Shown here: positions 1-7,865 of the stretch, one piece after another
Layout: each line of letters starts with the position of its first letter
How positions within the stretch are numbered: the first letter of the stretch is position 1
Source of the DNA: Chryseobacterium glaciei
GTDB lineage: Bacteria > Bacteroidota > Bacteroidia > Flavobacteriales > Weeksellaceae
Direction of reading: 5' to 3'
NCBI RefSeq assembly: GCF_001648155.1
Contig: NZ_CP015199.1
Span: 1,560,501-1,624,500 of the forward strand
Length of the DNA stretch: 64,000 nucleotides
Notes under the pieces: generated by a model
Database searches by the model: none
What the model was told of the DNA's origin: nothing
Seen by the model: the letters and a program-made list of their open reading frames with translations, nothing else
Program-made: the position numbers and the translations under genes

Positions 1-678
1 CGAAAAATTATCAACTTGTGCCGAGCTCATAAATGGATTATTGATAATCCGTTTATATTTTACAAAAATAAAGCGAAGCCAACAGAAAAAGAATTTCTTA
101 CCCAAGACGAGTTGGAAAGAATTGAACAAAAAGAATTAAAAATTAACAGAATCGACCATGTCCGTGACATTTTTGTTTTTTGTTGCTATACAGGTTTAGC
201 CTACATCGATGTTAAACAATTACAGGTTTCCGACATAGCCAAAGGCGTTGACGGAAACCTGTGGGTACTTACCAATCGTGAAAAAACCGAAACAAACTCA
301 AATATCCCACTACTGCCACAGGCATTAAATATAATTAACAAGTATGTTGACTACCCGCCATCTGCTTCTAAAGGGTTAGCTCTACCCGTGCTAAGCAATC
401 AAAAAATGAACAGTTATCTAAAGGAAATTGCTGATCTGTGTCAAATTAATAAGGAGATAACATTTCATAAAGCACGCCACACGTTTGCCACCACAGTCAC
501 CTTATCAAATAATGTTCCGATCGAAACAGTTTCCAAGATGCTTGGACATACCAATATTAAGACTACACAACATTATGCTAAGCTTTTAGATACCCGGGTT
601 GGAAGCGATATGCAAATATTACAGCAGAAATTGAAACTTCAACAAGATCAAACAAACGATGACACTAATAAAAATTGA
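1..678 (+). CDS. Tyrosine recombinase (ICE integrase), 5' truncated by window
   Basis: C-terminal catalytic part of a site-specific tyrosine recombinase that would integrate and excise the element. The reading frame is open to base 1, so the true start lies left of the window; the TTG at 16 is only an internal codon. Visible are HKARHTF (the H-x-x-R box), LGHTNIKTTQHYAK with the second His and the nucleophilic Tyr, and TGLAYIDV, where the first catalytic Arg of the family would normally sit in a TGLR-like context. That Arg is absent here, as is known for Bacteroides CTnDOT-type integrases. A strong terminator follows directly. Its position beside an excisionase-like gene and the presence of tra genes at the far end make an ICE integrase the best reading. 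Confidence 0.93.
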   Translation, partial: RKIINLCRAHKWIIDNPFIFYKNKAKPTEKEFLTQDELERIEQKELKINRIDHVRDIFVFCCYTGLAYIDVKQLQVSDIAKGVDGNLWVLTNREKTETNSNIPLLPQALNIINKYVDYPPSASKGLALPVLSNQKMNSYLKEIADLCQINKEITFHKARHTFATTVTLSNNVPIETVSKMLGHTNIKTTQHYAKLLDTRVGSDMQILQQKLKLQQDQTNDDTNKN

Positions 679-726
679 TAATGCTCCTGTGTCTTATCCT
701 GTTATTAAGCGAATTAGCAACTAATT

Positions 727-766
727 AAAAAAAAATCCAGAGACAACTATCCCTGGATTTTTTTTT
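727..766 (+). terminator. Rho-independent terminator after the integrase
   Basis: An A-run followed by TCCAG, a loop, and CTGGA running into nine T residues. The A-run/T-run pairing also makes it usable from the other strand. It separates the integrase from the leftward genes that follow. Confidence 0.8.
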
Positions 767-841
767 GGATCGTGGACCATGGAAAACGGTGGATGTATCG
801 GTTATAAATTGAAAGCCTGATAATGAGTTGCCCGACTATTA

Positions 842-1150
842 TTAAATGTTTTTGCTATTTGTAACTATAATAAACCTAAATCGGCTTCCATTAACAGGAT
901 GCCATGATGGAATATATTCAATATATCCATACTTTACCAGTTCAGAAAGAAACTTATGGTAACTAACAATGTTACCTATCCGCGAAAAATGCATGAGCTT
1001 CTTACGGCTGGTGTAAAAAAAATCCGATGGTTTATCACTATTTTGATAGTATAACAACGCCATCAGCAACGCAACATGATAAGATGATAACTTTTCATCA
1101 TCACCTATGCATCTTATTAGTTTCGCGAAAAAAGAATCCAAACTATCCAT
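842..1150 (-). CDS. Small winged-helix-like protein next to the excisionase gene
   Basis: A 102-residue protein I cannot assign to a named family. The pattern of a helical N-terminal half with VALLMALLYYQN, then RKKLMHFSRIG and SELVKYGYIEY followed by a short beta-like tail, resembles a DnaD/replication-initiator type winged helix, but this is by eye only. It lies 9 bp downstream of the excisionase-like gene on the same strand, so the two are probably co-transcribed. A role in control of excision or of adjacent transcription would fit the position; there is no direct evidence. Confidence 0.6.
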   Translation of the reverse strand: MDSLDSFFAKLIRCIGDDEKLSSYHVALLMALLYYQNSDKPSDFFYTSRKKLMHFSRIGNIVSYHKFLSELVKYGYIEYIPSWHPVNGSRFRFIIVTNSKNI

Positions 1151-1159
1151 ATAAATGTT

Positions 1160-1426
1160 CTATTTATCTCCGTTCATCAGTTTTTTAAGGTCTTCAAGAC
1201 GGTAATACATGCTCCCGCCAATTTTTCTGTAAGGCAGTGTACCGTTGATCCTCAAATTTTGTAAGGTTCCCGGTGACACTTTCAATATTTTACGTACTTC
1301 ACTACTCTTAAGCCATTCCCGATCGACATCCGATTTCATCTTCCCTTCGATAACTTCCCTGATCTCCTGGACAATCTCCTTTTTAAATTTCAGCAGATCT
1401 TCACGCGTTATAATTGCTATTTCCAT
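1160..1426 (-). CDS. Excisionase-family helix-turn-helix DNA-binding protein
   Basis: An 88-residue protein with a charged, probably coiled-coil N-terminus (residues 1-40) and a MerR/excisionase-type winged helix (HTH_17) at about 41-86: WLKSSEVRKILKVSPGTLQNL, then LPYRKIGGSMYYRLEDLKKL. This is the standard arrangement of the small recombination directionality factors in Bacteroidota ICEs (compare Xis2c of CTnDOT). It lies on the strand opposite the integrase and only 0.5 kb away. A short perfect inverted repeat lies just upstream of its start. Function as an excision factor or as a tra regulator is inferred from family and location. Confidence 0.85.
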   Translation of the reverse strand: MEIAIITREDLLKFKKEIVQEIREVIEGKMKSDVDREWLKSSEVRKILKVSPGTLQNLRINGTLPYRKIGGSMYYRLEDLKKLMNGDK

Positions 1427-1443
1427 GTGTAGTAAGTATTTAT

Positions 1444-1461
1444 TTAAGGTACAAACCTTAA
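1444..1461. promoter_or_regulatory. Inverted repeat upstream of the excisionase-like gene
   Basis: TTAAGGT-acaa-ACCTTAA, a perfect 7-bp inverted repeat 18 bp upstream of the HTH gene start. It could be an autoregulatory operator or a 5'-UTR hairpin. The rest of the 1427-1730 gap holds no ORF that I would call. Confidence 0.45.
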
Positions 1462-1699
1462 TGATTACTGTAATTCCCTAACATTTACCCTATCTCCGGC
1501 AACTGCTACTCGCAAATATATCTCACAAAGTTTCCAATTCCTGCTAACTGGTATTGAGTGACATCAGATGGCTTTCAATGGCTTTAAAGCATTCATTAGC
1601 TTACCGCATTAACATCAATTTATTTTACTACTGACTCTAGCCTATACAGAGGACTCAAAGTTTCTCTAATAAAACTGCCTAAATTAACCTAACATGTTT

Positions 1700-1707
1700 T
1701 AAATTTG
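1700..1707 (+). promoter_or_regulatory. Bacteroidota -7 promoter box for the YegP/PIN operon
   Basis: TAAATTTG matches the TAnnTTTG -7 consensus of the Bacteroidota housekeeping sigma factor and sits 24 bp before the ATG at 1731. I see no convincing -33 TTTG element. Confidence 0.45.
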
Positions 1708-1730
1708 ACACAAACTTCAAAATATAGAAA

Positions 1731-2063
1731 ATGGGAAGATTTGTGATCTCTAAGAGATTCAATGGTGAGTATCAGTTTAATCTTAAAGCTTCAAATGGTC
1801 AGACTATTTTGGTAAGTGAGGGCTATAATATGAAATCTTCATGCTTGAATGGTATAAATGCAGTAAAGCAGAATTCGCAAATGGATGAACGTTTTGAAAG
1901 AAAAACCTCTAGCAACAGCAAGTACTATTTTAATTTAAAAGCAATTAATGGGGAAATAATTGGTACAAGTGAGATGTATGAAAGTTCTTCTGCAAGGGAT
2001 AATGGGATAGAATCTGTGAAAGTAAATTCTCGTACTGCTTCAATAGACGATTTTACCTCATGA
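1731..2063 (+). CDS. YegP-family (DUF1508) protein
   Basis: 110 residues made of two copies of the DUF1508/YegP repeat: FNGEYQFNLKASNGQTILVSEGY followed by a run of conserved Ser and NGI residues, then again SKYYFNLKAINGEIIGTSEMY with SARDNGIESVK. The fold is a small beta-alpha domain of unknown biochemical function. The gene ends in an ATGA overlap with the PIN-domain gene behind it, so the pair is translationally coupled. Whether it acts as partner or inhibitor of the PIN protein is not shown by the sequence. Confidence 0.88.
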   Translation: MGRFVISKRFNGEYQFNLKASNGQTILVSEGYNMKSSCLNGINAVKQNSQMDERFERKTSSNSKYYFNLKAINGEIIGTSEMYESSSARDNGIESVKVNSRTASIDDFTS

Positions 2064-2875
2064 GTGAACCATTAACTATAGAAGCACATGCTATTCCCGT
2101 CGTTAACGTAAAGCTGTTGATTGACACCAATATCTATTTAGATTTTTACCGTAGTAATAAAGATTCAATTCAATTACTTAGCGAGCTTTCGAAGCATTTT
2201 GACAAAATCGTTCTTACGGACCAGATCGTCATGGAATTTGAACGTAACAGGGAGGTCGTGATAAAAGCCTTGAAGAAAAGCTTTGAATCAGAATCGGATC
2301 TTGAAAATATTTCTAGCGCATATTTACAAAATTTGCCAGAGTTCGCAGCATTGGTGTCGGCTCAGAAAGATTATCGAAAACGTCGTAATGATGTGATTGC
2401 AGCAATTGACACTATTCTTGAATCCCCAGAGAAAGATCCGGTTTACGCTTTTTTTGCAGATATGGTCAGCGAATGCAGGAAAAATAATGCTATATTAAAT
2501 ACTACGGATGAAATTATCCAAAAAGCTCAAAAAAGGAAACTTGTTGGAAATCCACCTACCTCTTCAGGGTTTTCTATTGGTGATGAAATTAACTGGGAAA
2601 TTGTTCTCACAAATGTTAAAGAAAACATTATTCTTATCGGAAGGGATAATACTTATACGACAAACTTTTCTTTCCTAAAAAGAGATTTTCATCTCAATAC
2701 CGGCTGTTTAATTACAAAGCTTACCAACAGCATTACAGAAGCCTTAAAAGAAATAGGTATAGCTATGACTGCAGAACTAGAAGAGGTTGAACAGAAAATG
2801 CTCGGTGAATTAAAAGCTTATAATGAATTCTGGAAGCATCCATCAAAGGATGAACCAAGTGAGGCTGGCGCATGA
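2060..2875 (+). CDS. PIN-domain protein (DUF4935-like)
   Basis: 271 residues with a PIN-type nuclease domain. Acidic positions visible are D22 in LLIDTNIYLDF, the Glu of DQIVMEFERN near 59-61, the Asp of FSIGDEINWEIVL, and the Asp of ILIGRDNTY. These match the D-E-D-D spacing of the PIN fold, and the GD-x-x-x-W block is characteristic of the DUF4935 group. Such proteins cleave RNA in toxin-antitoxin and defence settings. It overlaps the YegP gene by 4 bp. A membrane segment is not evident. Toxin or defence nuclease is an inference from family and from the neighbouring Argonaute. Confidence 0.82.
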   Translation: MSEPLTIEAHAIPVVNVKLLIDTNIYLDFYRSNKDSIQLLSELSKHFDKIVLTDQIVMEFERNREVVIKALKKSFESESDLENISSAYLQNLPEFAALVSAQKDYRKRRNDVIAAIDTILESPEKDPVYAFFADMVSECRKNNAILNTTDEIIQKAQKRKLVGNPPTSSGFSIGDEINWEIVLTNVKENIILIGRDNTYTTNFSFLKRDFHLNTGCLITKLTNSITEALKEIGIAMTAELEEVEQKMLGELKAYNEFWKHPSKDEPSEAGA

Positions 2876-2928
2876 CTTCCTTTCATATGAAAACAAAGAA
2901 TGGGCGTTTCTTCTGAAATACCCATTCA

Positions 2929-3069
2929 CTAATTTTCCAACTTTTTTCTTACCTTTTCTTCTGCAATCCATTTACCTAGAAACTCATTCAATTCTTTAAT
3001 ATAATTAATAGCCTCTTGTCTGCCTTTCATTTCTCCGACATGCCAACCGAATTTCTTACCAACCTTAAG
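2929..3069 (-). pseudogene. Decayed ORF fragment
   Basis: On the minus strand an open frame reads KVGKKFGWHVGEMKGRQEA and continues as a charged amphipathic helix to a stop at 2929. It has no plausible full-length start: an in-frame stop lies just upstream. The adjacent frame upstream reads STTDLKIDLPDNL, which would join naturally after a one-base shift. The codon pattern looks like former coding sequence. A 33-residue peptide could start at the ATG at 3030. I do not recognise the family. The 251-bp gap between the PIN gene and the Argonaute holds nothing else. Confidence 0.4.
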
Positions 3070-3126
3070 TTATCAGGTAAGTCTATTTTTAAATCAGTAG
3101 TAGATCAGAATCTATTGTTTTCGATC

Positions 3127-6100
3127 TTATATAAAAAGCCGGTAGTCATAGGTGTTTCCTTCAAACCGTGATAATAGTTTTCCGATTCTGGCTATCTGAT
3201 TAGACGAATCAATTGTTGAAGGAAGTTTTGAATACAGATCGAGCGAATTCCAATTCATTTTCGTTAAACCTAAGATTTCAGATGCAATAACATCAATATT
3301 AGATTCCCCATAATGCTTTGTAATCTTTATTGGTGAAGGGATGCTTCTCCCTCCTAAATAAAATTTAAAATTTGGTTGTCGAACCGATGGTACGATTCCA
3401 TGGGTCCACAAAAGTGCAGTATATTTATTTGTTACAATACATGTACCTCTTGAAATAGGAAATTTATCGACTTGAAGAGAGCTATTGTAGACATTCATTG
3501 CTACAAATCTTGCGTCTGTTTCATAGTTGATTTCAATTAAATCTATTTTTTTAATCCCTGCTTTGCTAAGACTGCTTTTTATTCCATTAATTTCGTCTTC
3601 AGTAAATCTAGTTCTTTTATGAATAACAACTCTTTCTGGCAGTGTATCCATTGATTGATAAAATAGCTCGCGTATTGAAACGCCAAATTGGAAGGCATCT
3701 TTATAAGAGAGATAAGGGTTATTTTTCCTGTCTAATGTGTAATCATCAATTTTTGAAAGCCTATATTTAAGGCCTTGCCCATTCGAATCATAGATATGGC
3801 TGCAGCCAATAACAATTTCCGACCGCCCTTTATTTTTTGAAATACTATATCCTATCCCTGCATAAGCCGTCTTTCTTTCTTGATTATTCAGAATCCAAGG
3901 TGTACGCAAAGATTTCACATAAAATGACAGTGATAACCACCAGTAAATTTGGCATTTTAGGTTATCATCCAGCGTATCCTCTCTAATTAATTGTGTTGAA
4001 ATACCCCTAGAAGCAGAGAAGGCTTTAATATAATCATGAAGATCGAAGCTTTCTTCTTCATTGATAAATGTTTCGAATGGTTGCCATTCAAAAGGAATAA
4101 AAACGACAACAGTGCCCGGATTATGTGTTGAAGAAATTCTTTCGATTTTATCGGTTATTAACCTTGCAAGTTTTATTGCATTTTCATGTGTTTGCTTTGA
4201 ATTATCGGCGATGAAATCAATATCCAGCCAACTCTCCTTATTTTCAAAATGTGGCACATTTATCGGGATGTTGAAAATAGAAGAGAAACCAGGGTAATCT
4301 ATTAAATAATCTGGATTAATATTTTCTGTACTGTGTTTTGTTTGCAATTGGGAAAGGAATACAAATAATCTATCTGAGTATTTTTGACCACAGACAACGC
4401 TGAGATTAACTTCGTTTGAATGAATTAACCCGTTAAGATTTACATCATAAGGACGATTTTTAACCAGCCCTCTCATAGGATGGTAGTCCCTAAAGTCGGC
4501 GTCAGTTGAAAGATTTTTAAAAATCAGTTGGGGTTCCAAAAACTGGATACCCTTAAACTGTGTTTGCTTTTTATCATAATTGCCTGGTTCATAAGCACGA
4601 TAATTATTGTCGACAACAGTGATCTCACCAAAAGCAGTACCGGATGAAATTTGAAACTCAAATCCCGTTCCCGAAGATGGCGGATATTCAAACTTTAGCT
4701 TTTTTACGGTACCAAAAAGAACATTATTCCATAGCCCAAGTTCCTCATCGTATTTGTTATTGTACAGTTTTTCCAATAAGCTTTTGCTAATACTTTGTTT
4801 TTGTAATCTGGTGACTTCCGTTTCAGAGACAAGATGCACAGTGGGAAGTATTGCTAGATAGCCAAACTGGGAGTTTCTATCAAATTGAAGGGACAAGTAG
4901 ATAGCCTTGTGAACAGCTATTTCCCCGTTTTGTCTCAGAACGTCCTTAATCCATAATTTATCTTTAAAATTTGAATCGACATTTCGCGTGTTACAAAACT
5001 GCTTTAAAATAGCATTTAGCATCAAAGCCCTGAAATTCCCGACATTCTCAATGTCAAAACGTGAGATTGGCTCCCTTTTTATTTCAGATTTGAGATATGG
5101 TTTAAAAACAGAACTGATTGCACTTAAAGTTCCCAGTGCATATACCTTACTTTTAAATGGTACCGCGGATATGTCTTTATCTTTAGTTAACGTTTTTAAT
5201 AAGTCCCAAGGTTTATTTTCCTTATAATCTACTTCAAATTGAAACACTTCTTTTGGAAAAATTACCGGATGCAGATTGCTTTTGATATATTTATCGGCTT
5301 TTTGGGTGTTCAGACTGAATTCTGTTCTCACACTCTCTACCTCATCAGCTGTCTCTAAAGCCTTTTGTACCTTTTCCGTTAAATCTTGGTTGTCTTCAAA
5401 AATGGTCTTTGTCAAATGGATTAGCGTCTTATCGAAACCATCCGTTGAAATGTAATAGGCTTCTCTCCCCTCTCTCCTGATAGTAGTAATAAGTTCATTT
5501 ACTTCATCGTTTATTTTTTCGCCATAACCGCACCAGTATAGCCTACCGGAACCACGTTTGGAAAAAGCATTTTTTAGTGTAGACATCAAAGAAACATCCC
5601 TCCCACTGTAACCGATTACTATTAGGTTTTTATCCGCGTGATAATTAGCCAATTGCTCTTGAAAGAGATCATTCTGACTGTCAAGCTCTTTATCCGTATT
5701 CTTCAACGTAGAATACTTGTAATCACCATGTAGCGCTATACATAAAAGTTCTTTTGTACTTTGATTTCTCACTATACGGTCAGAATTATCTAGGGTTATT
5801 TCGATTGGAACAAGATTATTTTGATGCGCTGCTCTCACTGTTAATCCATCAAAATTTGTCGTCCAAACAGCTTTTACAATTCCTTGTTCCCCCAATAAAC
5901 ATAAGAGTTTATATCCTACATAGGGCTCCTTATAATCAATTAGGCTTAAGAAATATTTTCTCCTGTCTTCAGCAATTGGATACGCCTTTTCAGCATAAAA
6001 TGAATATTCTTCGGCAGCATCGATCACAGGGTAACCGCCTTGATTATCTAACCAGGTTTGAATACTTTTTCTAACAGCTTCATTTCTGTGGTTCTTATAA

Positions 6101-6288
6101 AAATCCGCTGCATTTATGTTTTTTGAAATGTAAATATCTTTTTTCCACTCCCATATACAATCATAGGCCGATTGGATGCCGGAGCTTATTGAGGCTCCCG
6201 CCCCTAATAAAAATGAATGGGGAACATCAGCATTCCTTTTGATAGACCTTAAAAATGCATCATAATCGAGCGTTAAACTTTCTGTCAT
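3127..6288 (-). CDS. Single-chain SIR2-APAZ-Argonaute fusion (SPARSA-like defence protein)
   Basis: 1053 residues. The N-terminal SIR2 domain (about 20-290) has FLLGAGAS at 26-33, TTNFD at 143-147, the catalytic-type His in IALHGDY at 187, and VIGYSGRD near 224-231. A middle region (about 300-550) fits the APAZ position. The C-terminal half fits MID-PIWI: VVVFIPFEW at 727-735, AGIGYSISK at 810-818 where the first PIWI Asp would sit, and VVIHKRTRF at 887-895 where HRDG-like sequence normally carries the third Asp. The DEDX residues are therefore missing and PIWI should bind but not cut. In the known SPARSA systems (SIR2-APAZ plus short Ago) guide-directed recognition of invading DNA activates NAD+ hydrolysis and kills or arrests the cell. 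Here both parts are on one chain. The gene stands alone on its strand. Domain edges are estimates. Confidence 0.88.
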   Translation of the reverse strand: MTESLTLDYDAFLRSIKRNADVPHSFLLGAGASISSGIQSAYDCIWEWKKDIYISKNINAADFYKNHRNEAVRKSIQTWLDNQGGYPVIDAAEEYSFYAEKAYPIAEDRRKYFLSLIDYKEPYVGYKLLCLLGEQGIVKAVWTTNFDGLTVRAAHQNNLVPIEITLDNSDRIVRNQSTKELLCIALHGDYKYSTLKNTDKELDSQNDLFQEQLANYHADKNLIVIGYSGRDVSLMSTLKNAFSKRGSGRLYWCGYGEKINDEVNELITTIRREGREAYYISTDGFDKTLIHLTKTIFEDNQDLTEKVQKALETADEVESVRTEFSLNTQKADKYIKSNLHPVIFPKEVFQFEVDYKENKPWDLLKTLTKDKDISAVPFKSKVYALGTLSAISSVFKPYLKSEIKREPISRFDIENVGNFRALMLNAILKQFCNTRNVDSNFKDKLWIKDVLRQNGEIAVHKAIYLSLQFDRNSQFGYLAILPTVHLVSETEVTRLQKQSISKSLLEKLYNNKYDEELGLWNNVLFGTVKKLKFEYPPSSGTGFEFQISSGTAFGEITVVDNNYRAYEPGNYDKKQTQFKGIQFLEPQLIFKNLSTDADFRDYHPMRGLVKNRPYDVNLNGLIHSNEVNLSVVCGQKYSDRLFVFLSQLQTKHSTENINPDYLIDYPGFSSIFNIPINVPHFENKESWLDIDFIADNSKQTHENAIKLARLITDKIERISSTHNPGTVVVFIPFEWQPFETFINEEESFDLHDYIKAFSASRGISTQLIREDTLDDNLKCQIYWWLSLSFYVKSLRTPWILNNQERKTAYAGIGYSISKNKGRSEIVIGCSHIYDSNGQGLKYRLSKIDDYTLDRKNNPYLSYKDAFQFGVSIRELFYQSMDTLPERVVIHKRTRFTEDEINGIKSSLSKAGIKKIDLIEINYETDARFVAMNVYNSSLQVDKFPISRGTCIVTNKYTALLWTHGIVPSVRQPNFKFYLGGRSIPSPIKITKHYGESNIDVIASEILGLTKMNWNSLDLYSKLPSTIDSSNQIARIGKLLSRFEGNTYDYRLFI

Positions 6289-6451
6289 TAATTTTATTGT
6301 ATTTTTTTAAAATATCCATTATTGCGTATTTGCATCATATATCTTGGTAGAGCGAACTATTGCAATTTACAAAAAATAAAAACCAGCACTACCATATGAA
6401 ATTTATCTAAAACAGCTGTTTTCAAATAGTGTGTTATAAAATGTCCCATTA

Positions 6452-6826
6452 TCATTTTTCCTTATTTTTTATAGTCACCCGATGATGTATCCATTGATCA
6501 ACATGCAATAGCAGGGCGCAATCACCATCGTTGTTCCACACATTACTATTTAAACCCCAGTAAAAAAAATATGACGTAGAGCCATTTGGATTTACTGTAC
6601 TACTTTCATTTCCCTTTTTTGTGTACAGCACTATATGGTCATTCTTTTTAACTTTTTTATCTGGGAACCAGTAAGGGTGGCGAACTTTATTTGAGACTTG
6701 CCCTTGTACGGTATATGTAGTATCCATAACCAGATACTCCCCGATGTCTGTATCCTCAGTAATGTCTAAAACTATCCTTTCGTCATTATGTCCGTGATCA
6801 ATAATTTTCGTGATTTTAATTTTCAT
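6452..6826 (-). CDS. Small lamin-tail-domain-like protein
   Basis: 124 residues without signal peptide or membrane segment. The second half, with HPYWFPDKKVKKNDHIVLYT followed by FFYWGLNSNVWNNDGDCALLL, has the look of a lamin-tail (LTD, immunoglobulin-like) domain, whose C-terminal signature is a Trp/Asn/Gly-Asp block ending in a hydrophobic strand. It lies 163 bp upstream of the Argonaute gene on the same strand but with its own leader, so co-transcription is possible, not certain. Function unknown. The LTD assignment is by eye and could be wrong. Confidence 0.6.
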   Translation of the reverse strand: MKIKITKIIDHGHNDERIVLDITEDTDIGEYLVMDTTYTVQGQVSNKVRHPYWFPDKKVKKNDHIVLYTKKGNESSTVNPNGSTSYFFYWGLNSNVWNNDGDCALLLHVDQWIHHRVTIKNKEK

Positions 6827-7427
6827 AATTACAGTTTATGTTTTTGGTTGACAGCTAATTTATGCAAAAAAGATTGCGAAACCTATGCTGGTTTTTACGG
6901 GTTTCCGTAATACATTAATCTTTCAATGGAATGTTTTGAAGCTTCATTCGTTGATGTAAAAAAGAAAAAAAGAGAAAATATACACAACGAATTCAGTACT
7001 AAAATGATGCACTCTTTCTGACCACATTTTTGACCATTTCCTTAATGTTCATTTTCATTGCTTCCCCTTTATTTTTTTTAATAGAAAGAACGGGTATGCT
7101 GTTTTTGTTCCATTTCAAGAGCAAAGGTATTTCCGTGTTCTTAACGCAGGTGAAAGTTGACTCCTAAAGGATTTGGCAAAAAATCTCCACCCATGCGGGT
7201 CGTATTTATTTCCCAAAAACTTGCACCTCCTAAACACTAACCTTTCTTGCTCGTGAAACGAAACAAAGCATACTCCGGCTCTTTAGACGAATAAAAAAAA
7301 TGTCAGAAATGAAAAATACAAACATTGGAAATGGTAACAGAGTGAAACGAAACAGCACCTCCTCTCATTACCGAATAAATCAGAAAAAAAATCAACTCGA
7401 AATTCAAAAAACCAAAATACAGAAATC
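6827..7427. other. Long leader region upstream of ssb
   Basis: 600 bases with no long ORF. The right part (about 7140-7427) is directly upstream of ssb and probably carries the promoter of the maintenance operon. A small CCC-atgc-GGG hairpin lies near 7191-7200. One short ORF at 7300-7431 is listed separately. I see no tRNA, no tandem repeat and no exact TAnnTTTG box close to ssb. Confidence 0.4.
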
Positions 7428-7431
7428 ATGA
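7300..7431 (+). CDS. Possible 43-residue leader peptide overlapping ssb
   Basis: ATG at 7300 opens a 43-codon basic, Asn/Lys-rich ORF whose TGA overlaps the ssb ATG as ATGA. The overlap suggests translational coupling, but composition is low-complexity and the ORF may be chance in an A-rich leader. Confidence 0.25.
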   Translation: MSEMKNTNIGNGNRVKRNSTSSHYRINQKKNQLEIQKTKIQKS

Positions 7432-7820
7432 ACATTATCGGAAGACTGACACAGGATGCACAGGTACGCACAGTGTCTAATGACAAACAGGTAGTTAACT
7501 TTTCAGTGGCTACAAACGACAGCTACAAAAACAAACAGGGCGAACGCGTAGAGCAAACGACTTACTTCGACTGCGCATACTGGCTAAGTGCCAAAGTTGC
7601 AAAATTCCTTTCCAAAGGTACATTGGTGGAGCTTTCAGGCAGGGTATCGGTAAGGTCGTGGCTAGGAAAGGATGGCGAAGCACACGCAGGGCTCAATTTC
7701 CATACCTCAAATATAAAATTCTATGGAGGTGGCAGGGATTCAAAACCTGCCGATGCTTCCCCAAAGGCAAAAGACAGCAAGGCTACAAACAAGGGTGAGG
7801 ATGATGACCTGCCGTTCTAA
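7428..7820 (+). CDS. ssb: Single-stranded DNA-binding protein
   Basis: 130 residues. The OB-fold domain (1-105) opens with MNIIGRLTQDAQVRT, continues with VNFSVATNDSYKN, TTYFDCAYW and KGTLVELSGRVSVRSW. A short linker of Lys/Ala/Ser leads to the acidic C-terminal tip DDDLPF, the conserved interaction peptide for replication and repair proteins. It is shorter than chromosomal SSB, as usual for plasmid/ICE copies. It heads the maintenance block that runs to the PRTRC cassette and probably coats the transferred single strand during conjugation or element replication. Confidence 0.95.
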   Translation: MNIIGRLTQDAQVRTVSNDKQVVNFSVATNDSYKNKQGERVEQTTYFDCAYWLSAKVAKFLSKGTLVELSGRVSVRSWLGKDGEAHAGLNFHTSNIKFYGGGRDSKPADASPKAKDSKATNKGEDDDLPF

Positions 7821-7865
7821 CGCGCACTAAATCAATTCAACAATAATCATTTAAAATATTACATC

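Noticed and set aside
3127..6288. Thoeris-type SIR2 (ThsA) defence
   Set aside because: The SIR2 motifs fit, but there is no SLOG domain and no TIR gene, while the C-terminal half fits MID-PIWI.
7283..7486. 67-codon minus-strand ORF over the ssb start
   Set aside because: Phe/Cys-rich shadow sequence overlapping the ssb promoter region and start.
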